From positions 1 to 6,700 of the forward strand of contig DMKB01000237.1 of the NCBI GenBank assembly GCA_003454665.1: a stretch of DNA of 6,700 nt. The letters are read 5' to 3'. The position numbers were made by a program, and so were the translations under genes. The stretch comes from Nitrospiraceae bacterium. GTDB lineage: Bacteria; Nitrospirota; UBA9217. A model generated the notes under the pieces. It ran no database searches. It was not told the DNA's origin and worked only from the letters and a program-made list of their open reading frames with translations. This document shows positions 1 to 5,445 of the stretch, piece after piece. The stretch's first letter is position 1, and every line of letters begins with the position of its first letter.

Positions 1-129
1 CGGGACGCTTCCTTAGGCCAAGGCGGGTGCCCCAAGAATTTCCTAGGGCCGCTTCCGGGGACGCGCGGGCTCGGGTAAAGCTTTAAAGCCTTGGACCTCT
101 GCCTTCCCCCATGCGAAAATTTAGGCGTG

Positions 130-209
130 CGACCGAGTCCGAGGGAAAAGCATTTCGGACTGTCTGAGCCCGCAGGGCGAGTTTCCGAAATGCCCCGAGG
201 ACGACCGAG
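130..209. repeat. Putative dispersed intergenic repeat with 10-bp stem
   Basis: A perfect 10-bp inverted repeat pairs GCATTTCGGA (150-159) with TCCGAAATGC (184-193). The 24-base loop contains a second small stem, GCCC (168-171) with GGGC (175-178). The 8-base direct repeat CGACCGAG lies on both sides, at 130-137 and 202-209. A stem-loop with an inner hairpin and flanking direct repeats, lying outside coding sequence, resembles multicopy intergenic elements of the REP/MITE kind. That it is multicopy is inferred from its style only; one copy is visible here. There is no T tract beside the stem, so it does not look like an intrinsic terminator. Confidence 0.4.
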
Positions 210-249
210 CACTGAGTAAAGGAGTTTTCAGCTGGTTACCCTTCTTTGG

Positions 250-281
250 GTCACCTTTCTTGGGCGCGCAAGAAAGGTGAC
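250..281. repeat. Perfect 13-bp hairpin
   Basis: Bases 250-262 (GTCACCTTTCTTG) pair perfectly with 269-281, leaving a 6-base loop at 263-268. Just before it, 234-249 resembles 249-264 (GGTTACC then a CT-rich stretch versus GGTCACC then a CT-rich stretch), giving an imperfect direct repeat of about 16 bases. Neither side is followed by a T run, so a rho-independent terminator is unlikely on either strand. Hairpins built on a GGTNACC/CTTTCTT arm are a familiar style of proteobacterial intergenic repeat (recollection, not searched). It may be part of the same element as the 130-209 stem. Confidence 0.6.
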
Positions 282-334
282 GAAAGCATGTTGCCCGAAA
301 ACACGGTACTTACCCATTCAGTATGGAGAAGACC

Positions 335-365
335 AAAAAAAGGAGAGGCATCTCGGCCTCTCCTT
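335..365 (-). terminator. Rho-independent terminator of the cooS operon
   Basis: Bases 340-349 (AAGGAGAGGC) pair with 356-365 (GCCTCTCCTT) to give a perfect 10-bp GC-rich stem with a 6-base loop. Read on the minus strand the stem runs directly into seven T residues (A run at 335-341 on the plus strand). This is the classical intrinsic terminator layout for leftward transcription. It begins about 85 bases after the cooS stop codon and marks cooS as the last gene of the unit. A small extra hairpin, CTCAC (415-419) with GTGAG (424-428), lies in the 3' untranslated stretch between stop and terminator. Confidence 0.92.
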
Positions 366-450
366 GGAATTGATTACAACATCAACCTACGGTAACGCGT
401 TCAGTCTCTTCGTGCTCACTATCGTGAGAGAAACCCTTCGGCACCGCCGT

Positions 451-2433
451 CTACACATCCACGCCGTGCGGTGTGGCGAACGTACCGGCGCGCCGTGCAG
501 CCATATCCATGAGCACCCGCTCCGTACCGAACGTACCCGGTGAGTAGGGGCGGATCTTCAGCTTCTCCCGCGCCGCATCGATAAGCTTCAGGGCCAGCTC
601 GAGCATCTTCTCGGGATTGTCCTCGAAATAGAAGCCGGCATTCACCATGTCCCACCACTTGTTCTCCATGAGGTCCTTCATCGTCTTGCTCGCTTCGATG
701 GGGGACCCGGCGCCGAAGATGGTCGGCACCCCTGATGCGACGAGGTAGGTCCCGATGGCGATTGCCTTCTCGCTCATCCACTCCGGTGCAATACCGACGG
801 CAGGAAGGCCGCCGATATCGTCGCCGAGACCGCCCTCTGCGGCAATATGCGAAGCAACGGTGAGAATGCGCGAGTTGTCCACGCAGGACCCCATATGGAG
901 TATCGGCGGGATGCCGATGGCCTCACAAACCTCGCGGAGGCCCTGACCGGCATTCTCAAGGGCGTTCTCCGGCGTCATGTAGCCGGCCTTGCCCGATGCA
1001 TGGGCTGAGCAGCCGGTCTGGACGACGAGGACGTCGTTCTTGATCAGTTCCCGGGCGAGGAAGTTGTGCAGGCTGTCCTGGCAGATCCTGGGGTTATTGC
1101 AGCCGGCGATACCCACGACCCCGCGGATGCGGCCGGCGATAATCGCATCGTTCAGCGGGCGGTACGAGCCCCGAAAACGTCCGCCCTGCATGTACTCGAT
1201 GTACTCGTCGGAGAAGCCGGCAATCATGTCCTCAGGCTTGACGCGGGCAGGGGCCACGTCCTCCTTCTTGCGGTTCTCGAAATTATCGATGGCAAGACGG
1301 ATGACTTTCTTGGCCAGCTCCAGGGCATGGTGTTCATCGTACTCGATATGAATGGCGTCGGTCATCTTGCCCTTCGGCGTCGTGGTGATGATCTTGGTGT
1401 GGTATTTCTTGGAAATCTCGGCAATGGCCGGCATGATGCACTGTACATCAACGACCATTGCCTCGACCATGCCGGTCACGATGCCGAGTTCCTGCTGGAG
1501 GAATCCGCCGGCAGTGGGGATACCATGCCGAATGAGGATCTCGTTCGCCGTGCAGCACATGCCAACGAGGTTGACACCCTTCGCGCCCTTGGACTTGGCA
1601 TAGGACGCCAGCTCCGGGTCCTCCTGGGCCACGACGAGCATCTCGGCGAAAGACGGTTCATGACCGTGCACCACGAGGTTCACCTCATCCTCCTTGAACA
1701 CGTCGAGGCTGGCCCGCGATTGTACCGGTTTCGGCGTGCCGAAGAGGATGTCCGATATGTCCGTCCCCATCATAGAGCCGCCCCAGCCGTCGGCAAGGGA
1801 AGCGCGCATGGCGCCGAGCATGATATTCTCGGCATCCTGGTCAACGCCCATGGTCGTGCGATGGAGCATCTCCACGCATTCGCGGTCGATGGCGCGCGGT
1901 TCAAGGCCGAATTTGCGCCAGATCTCCTGCCGTTTTTTCGGGGCCCGGGACAGGTACGCGAGCACGCCCTTCTGCTGCCCGAACTGCTCAAGGAACTTGA
2001 GGGCCACTTCCTCGGCCACCTGGTTCACGGTTTTTCCTTCGATGTTGATGTCCAGGTACCCGGCGACGCGGTTCAGCTTGCGGGCATCCTTGATCTGAAA
2101 ATCCTTGGCCTCACCGCGGGCCACGGCAAGGAGGGTGTTCGCCAGGTCCCGCGCATGGTCCGAGTGCGCCGCGGTGCCTGCGGCGACCATCCGCGCGAAA
2201 TTTCTCGCCGCCACGACGGGCAGGGAAGCACCGCATACCCCTTCGGTCTCACCCTCTTTTCCCACAAGCCGGCAGGGGCCCATGTGGCACATCTTGCAGC
2301 AGGCGCCGTGACTGCCGATGGGACAGGGCTTCAGACTTTCCGCACGCTCGAACGAGGTTATTACATTCTTTTCTCCAGCCGTCTTTAAGAGACTCTGTGC
2401 AGCCGGATCCGCTGATTTAAGATCTTCTCTCAT
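451..2433 (-). CDS. cooS: Anaerobic Ni-Fe carbon monoxide dehydrogenase, catalytic subunit CooS
   Basis: The 660-residue product is a complete CooS, the cytoplasmic enzyme for CO + H2O to CO2 + 2 e- + 2 H+; the family acts as a homodimer. Numbering against Carboxydothermus CODH-II (from memory, 636 residues), every metal ligand is present. C37 and C45 would bind the D-cluster shared between subunits, and C46, C49, C54 and C67 the B-cluster. The Ni-Fe-S C-cluster has H258 (in VHGHEP), C294 (in GMCCTANE), C332 (DVQCIMP), C445 (GCNNP), C475 (TGCSAHASGK) and C517 (GSCVDNSR). The active-site lysine is K556 in SEKAIAIG, and H90 and H93 fit the proton-channel histidines. The ATG is preceded by AAGGAG at 2446-2451, 12 bases away, a slightly long spacing. 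The gene is last in the operon, 152 bases after the NuoG-like gene. There are no partner acetyl-CoA synthase genes in the window, so a role in CO oxidation or CO2 reduction with the neighbouring electron-transfer subunits is more likely than one visibly tied to acetyl-CoA synthesis. Confidence 0.97.
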   Translation of the reverse strand: MREDLKSADPAAQSLLKTAGEKNVITSFERAESLKPCPIGSHGACCKMCHMGPCRLVGKEGETEGVCGASLPVVAARNFARMVAAGTAAHSDHARDLANTLLAVARGEAKDFQIKDARKLNRVAGYLDINIEGKTVNQVAEEVALKFLEQFGQQKGVLAYLSRAPKKRQEIWRKFGLEPRAIDRECVEMLHRTTMGVDQDAENIMLGAMRASLADGWGGSMMGTDISDILFGTPKPVQSRASLDVFKEDEVNLVVHGHEPSFAEMLVVAQEDPELASYAKSKGAKGVNLVGMCCTANEILIRHGIPTAGGFLQQELGIVTGMVEAMVVDVQCIMPAIAEISKKYHTKIITTTPKGKMTDAIHIEYDEHHALELAKKVIRLAIDNFENRKKEDVAPARVKPEDMIAGFSDEYIEYMQGGRFRGSYRPLNDAIIAGRIRGVVGIAGCNNPRICQDSLHNFLARELIKNDVLVVQTGCSAHASGKAGYMTPENALENAGQGLREVCEAIGIPPILHMGSCVDNSRILTVASHIAAEGGLGDDIGGLPAVGIAPEWMSEKAIAIGTYLVASGVPTIFGAGSPIEASKTMKDLMENKWWDMVNAGFYFEDNPEKMLELALKLIDAAREKLKIRPYSPGTFGTERVLMDMAARRAGTFATPHGVDV

Positions 2434-2585
2434 TTTCGATCAAAACTCCTTTCGCAGGGGAAACAATGCCCTTCCGCGTTTCGGTACCATAGTATACCCG
2501 GAGAGGCGTCCACGAACCCGGAGGGTTCATTTTTGCAGAAAACAACTATTACCGCATTGTAACGCCTCTAAATTAAAAATGCACC
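2434..2585 (-). promoter_or_regulatory. Structured intergenic leader upstream of cooS
   Basis: This 152-base gap has no gene. AGAGGCGT (2502-2509) and ACGCCTCT (2562-2569) form a perfect 8-bp inverted repeat enclosing 52 bases, and inside it GAACCC (2514-2519) and GGGTTC (2523-2528) form a 6-bp hairpin with a 3-base loop. On the minus strand no T tract follows, so an intrinsic terminator for the upstream gene is not supported. Downstream lies TATACT (2496-2491), a possible -10 box, but no good -35 box was found at the usual distance. No CooA-like TGTC-N6-GACA type palindrome was seen. The gap could hold a separate cooS promoter, a processing site or an RNA structure that sets cooS expression relative to the genes before it; the sequence alone does not decide. 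Confidence 0.4.
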
Positions 2586-4739
2586 TTATTTCTGAAGGGC
2601 AGGCTCCCTGGCCTCGATCACCTTCGCAACGCCAGACCCGGAAAGCAGGCCCTGGTTCGCCGCCATGAGCAGCTTCTGCGTCGAAACCGCCGACTGCTTC
2701 ACGGCCGCAGCCTTGACCGGCGAGAAGGCGCCGGCATTCGGCTTCGCAATCTTCACCTTCCTGGCCTGCGAAACGATGTCCTTCGCCTTAAGACCCTTTG
2801 CCTTGTCCATCACCATGGAAAGTTCCGCTACGATGTCCGTGCCGTCCTGGGCCACGCCTTCGGGCTCCTGGGCCGGGGAGAACGTCTTCTGCTGCCCGTA
2901 GGTGTTCACGATCGTACCCGACTTCTCGTAGAGGGCAGTGGCGGGCAGGAGAAGGTCAGCCTGCTTTGCCAAATCATTCATATTGCTCGCCTGAACAATA
3001 AGGAACTCGGCCTTGAAGTCAACATCCGGCGCATTGCCCGCCACATACAGGGCCTTCATGCCGGACTTCATATCGCCGTAACTCTTTCCGTTCTTCTTGA
3101 GGGCGGAAAAGCCCGGACCAAGATCAGGCAGGCAGCCCATCTGCATCACCCCCAGGGCATTCGCCTCGACCATAAGGGGTATCACGCCTGCTCCCTTGAG
3201 CTGTGCGCAGTTCAGGACCTGGGTCACGGCATCTTGATTCATACTCACGCCCGTACCGAAGATGATTACGGGATTCTTGGCAGCACCATAGGCCTTTGCC
3301 GCGTCATTGATTGCTTCCCCGTCGACACCGCAGGTCTTTGCCGCTTCGTCGGCGCTCACGAGGGCCTTTTTGAGCTCCTCGGCTCCTTTTGCACTCACTC
3401 CTTCGGCCAGGGCCGCGGACATGAGTCCTGCCAGCGCCACCGTATCGGTGCCCGGTTTGATGGCGAGATGGATAGCGTTCTGATAGGTCGTAAGCCCGGT
3501 CTTCTCAGGATTGACAACGACGAGCTTCGCGCCGGCCCGGGCACGGCGGCGGACCATCACGTCCACTTCCTGGAGAGACTGCCGCTGCTGGGACGGATCA
3601 GCGCCGACGACCATCACGAAATCAGCGGTCGCCAGGTCGGCCTGGGATGCAATGCCGATTCCCGTGTCACCAGAGACCGCGCGAAGGGCCGAGAGAGCCC
3701 CCGATGCATAGGCCGAAGCCGGGGTGTCCACATTGTCGCTTCCCACGACATCCCGCGCCAGGGCCTGGACCGCATAGGCCTCCTCGTTCGTGAGCGAGCC
3801 TCCGGCGATAAACCCGGCATTCGCGCCGGCTTTCTTGAGGGCATCGGCCGCCGCCTTGAGGGCCTCTTCCCAGGTGATGGGCACGTGCTTGCCCCCCTGC
3901 TTCTTCATCGGCGCGGTGATGCGGTTCGGCGACTGCAGGGAATCGAAGCCGAAACGGCCGATAGCGCAGAGGTAGCCGTTGTCTTCCCTGGTGTTCACCT
4001 TCACGATCCGGCCGTCCTTCCGGCTGACGATAACGCTGCACCCGGAACCGCAGGCAGTGCAGACTGATTCGTGTTTTTCCAGGTCCCATTCCCGTCCATG
4101 CTGCCAGCGGTCGTGCTCCATGATCGCGTTCACCGGACAGGCCTCTACGCAGCTTCCGCAGAAGGTGCAGTTCGATTCATGAAGCGGTTTGTCGAGGGCC
4201 GTGGAGACCTTCGTCGCGATGCCGCGGCCCATGAAGTCGAGGACGTTCGTGTCCTGCTCCTTGCAGACCCGAACACACCTGCCGCAGAGGATGCAGTAAT
4301 TATTGTCGATGGTGATGAAGGGGCTGCGGTCGTTCAGCTCATAGTTGAAACTCTTCCGCGGGTACGACGACTCGCGGATGCCCAGGTCGGCGGCGTACCG
4401 CTGCAGGTCACAGGCCCCTGCCTTGGGACAGGTCATGCAGTCAAGGGGGTGGAACGAGAGGACCAGGTCCACGACGAACTTGCGGATCTCCTCGACCTTC
4501 TCGGTCCTGGTCTGGACCTTCATCCCTTCTTTCACCCGCGTGTTGCAGCCGGCGAGCGGGGCCTTCATGCCCTCGATCTCGACCATGCACATACGGCAGG
4601 CGCCGACGCCCCGCAATTCCTTGATATGGCACAGATTCGGGATATGGACCCCGACCGTCTCCGCCGCATCGACGAGGGTCATGCCCTCCGGGACTTTTAC
4701 GGCCTTTCCATCAAGCTCAATATTCACCATCTTGCTCAT
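2586..4739 (-). CDS. NuoG-like iron-sulfur subunit with degenerate molybdopterin-type domain
   Basis: The 717-residue protein starts like NuoG and the N-terminus of Fe-only hydrogenase or NAD-linked formate dehydrogenase alpha subunits. Residues 1-75 form a 2Fe-2S plant-type ferredoxin domain (C37, C48, C51, C65). A His-Cys3 4Fe-4S site follows (H97, C101, C104, C110). Residues 149-201 hold two ferredoxin-type sites (C149, C152, C155, C159 and C191, C194, C197, C201). C227, C230, C234 and C258 form the N7-like/molybdopterin-oxidoreductase 4Fe-4S site. Residues about 270-645 keep the molybdopterin oxidoreductase fold (PNRITAPM, ITWEEAL, VVGADPS, LLLPATALYEKSGT), but no Cys or Sec metal-ligand motif of formate dehydrogenases is seen, the usual C-terminal dinucleotide-binding domain is not evident, and the usual Lys after the last cluster Cys is Ile (CAIGRFG). 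It is therefore probably an electron wire, not a formate dehydrogenase. The ATG has GGAGG (4745-4749) five bases upstream, which favours it over Met4. Likely partners are the NuoF-like protein and CooS. Automated pipelines might call it formate dehydrogenase alpha or NuoG. Confidence 0.9.
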   Translation of the reverse strand: MSKMVNIELDGKAVKVPEGMTLVDAAETVGVHIPNLCHIKELRGVGACRMCMVEIEGMKAPLAGCNTRVKEGMKVQTRTEKVEEIRKFVVDLVLSFHPLDCMTCPKAGACDLQRYAADLGIRESSYPRKSFNYELNDRSPFITIDNNYCILCGRCVRVCKEQDTNVLDFMGRGIATKVSTALDKPLHESNCTFCGSCVEACPVNAIMEHDRWQHGREWDLEKHESVCTACGSGCSVIVSRKDGRIVKVNTREDNGYLCAIGRFGFDSLQSPNRITAPMKKQGGKHVPITWEEALKAAADALKKAGANAGFIAGGSLTNEEAYAVQALARDVVGSDNVDTPASAYASGALSALRAVSGDTGIGIASQADLATADFVMVVGADPSQQRQSLQEVDVMVRRRARAGAKLVVVNPEKTGLTTYQNAIHLAIKPGTDTVALAGLMSAALAEGVSAKGAEELKKALVSADEAAKTCGVDGEAINDAAKAYGAAKNPVIIFGTGVSMNQDAVTQVLNCAQLKGAGVIPLMVEANALGVMQMGCLPDLGPGFSALKKNGKSYGDMKSGMKALYVAGNAPDVDFKAEFLIVQASNMNDLAKQADLLLPATALYEKSGTIVNTYGQQKTFSPAQEPEGVAQDGTDIVAELSMVMDKAKGLKAKDIVSQARKVKIAKPNAGAFSPVKAAAVKQSAVSTQKLLMAANQGLLSGSGVAKVIEAREPALQK

Positions 4740-4869
4740 AGCATCCTCCGGATGAATTGAAAATTGGAAATTTTAAATTTGTAAGAGCTCTTTCATTGTT
4801 GGTTGTTTTCATTTTCCAATTTTCAACTTTCAATCTTCAATTTTCAATAACGGATATGTTCTACACCGA
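4740..4869. repeat. AT-rich operon gap with inverted heptamer arrays
   Basis: This 130-base gap is very AT-rich compared with the GC-rich genes around it. At 4807-4848 six contiguous 7-base units follow the consensus TTTCAAT; the unit at 4842-4848 and that at 4828-4834 match exactly, and the other four differ by one or two bases. At 4756-4783 four 7-base units follow the complementary consensus ATTGAAA, decaying towards the end. The two arrays therefore face each other: bases 4757-4770 pair perfectly with 4813-4826 (14 bp) around a 42-base loop. The transcript could fold into a long A-U-rich hairpin between the two genes. The ribosome-binding site of the NuoG-like gene (4745-4749) lies just beyond the arm. 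No gene, promoter or intrinsic terminator is evident. Confidence 0.8.
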
Positions 4870-5445
4870 TCACGTTCCGACTTCGTGCCGCTCAAGCTCC
4901 TTCTCTTCCACGACGTACACCGCCCCTTCAGGACAGACGGTGATGCATTCGCCGCAGTGGGTGCAGCGCTTCTGCCTGATGCGGTACGGCAAAAAGCCCG
5001 TCCGGTAGGGCTCTTTTTTCTGGCCCTCGACGGCGAAGGACGGACAAACCTCCCGGCACTTGTCGCAATTGGTACAGAGCGCGGCGTTGATCTCGTACGT
5101 GACGAGCGGCGTACACTCACGGCTCGTGCAAACACCCTTGATATGCTGCTCGAGGTCTTCGGCATGCTCGTTCAGGAGCGCGGCGAGGATGTCGGCGTTG
5201 TCCTTGCCCTTCTTGCACATGCCGCCGGCCTTGACGTCATCGGCCACGCGCCTGAGAAGCGTCATGTGGCCCGCATCGCCGCCGCCTGCCTGGATCGTCT
5301 CGATGAGCTTGATCGCGTCATAGATGCCGAGCTTGCAGGGGTGGCACTTTGAGCACATCATGGTCTTGGGGTCCTCGGAGTAGTAAAACTCATGGAGCGT
5401 GACCCGTGCCGCGTTGATCGGGCAATTACTTTCCTGCTGCGACAT
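4870..5445 (-). CDS. Small iron-sulfur protein: stand-alone NuoF C-terminal (N3-type) domain plus 2x[4Fe-4S] ferredoxin
   Basis: The 191-residue product has two parts. Residues about 20-100 match the C-terminal 4Fe-4S helical domain of NuoF, with C31, C34, C37 and then C77 after exactly 39 residues, the spacing of the N3 cluster ligands. After a C-x4-C pair (C106, C111), residues 120-180 form a bacterial ferredoxin domain with two 4Fe-4S sites (C124, C127, C130, C134 and C161, C164, C167, C171). There is no FMN/NADH domain, so it cannot bind NADH by itself in the NuoF manner. It aligns along nearly all its length with the C-terminus of the upstream NuoF-like product, including the C-x4-C pair, so it looks like a duplicated module. 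Its start overlaps that gene by 20 bases and has AGGAGG (5450-5455) four bases upstream, which argues for translational coupling and a shared complex. It may serve as an electron relay, perhaps in place of CooF (inference). No signal peptide or membrane segment is seen. Confidence 0.9.
   Translation of the reverse strand: MSQQESNCPINAARVTLHEFYYSEDPKTMMCSKCHPCKLGIYDAIKLIETIQAGGGDAGHMTLLRRVADDVKAGGMCKKGKDNADILAALLNEHAEDLEQHIKGVCTSRECTPLVTYEINAALCTNCDKCREVCPSFAVEGQKKEPYRTGFLPYRIRQKRCTHCGECITVCPEGAVYVVEEKELERHEVGT

Larger units (their letters stand above)
1..334. other. Gene-free flank with nested inverted repeats
   Basis: No convincing coding region is seen on either strand; the open frames are short and have no recognisable protein content. 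The stretch is rich in small inverted repeats: CCAAGGC at 18-24 with GCCTTGG at 88-94, the 10-base palindrome GCTTTAAAGC at 80-89, a 10-bp stem at 150-193 and a 13-bp stem at 250-281. It lies beyond the cooS terminator and so is outside the operon. It is best read as an intergenic spacer holding a repeat-type element. Whether it contains a promoter or terminator for a gene beyond the left edge cannot be told. Confidence 0.5.

Noticed and set aside
277..543. Plus-strand open frame of 88 codons starting with GTG
   Set aside because: It begins inside the 13-bp hairpin, runs through the cooS terminator and into the antisense of the cooS 3' end, and its product resembles no protein family.
1066..2388. 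Long plus-strand open frame (440 codons) opposite cooS
   Set aside because: It is an antisense shadow of a GC-rich, clearly real cooS; the product is His/Arg/Gly-rich without recognisable domains.
2491..2496. TATACT as a minus-strand -10 promoter box for cooS
   Set aside because: No acceptable -35 hexamer lies 16-18 bases upstream; kept only as a weak possibility within the gap annotation.
2514..2534. Hairpin followed by five T on the plus strand, as a plus-strand terminator
   Set aside because: The stem is only 6 bp and no plus-strand gene leads into it, so there is nothing to terminate.
3234..4760. Long plus-strand open frames (277 and 229 codons) opposite the NuoG-like gene
   Set aside because: They are antisense to a gene with unmistakable cluster motifs and have no protein features of their own.
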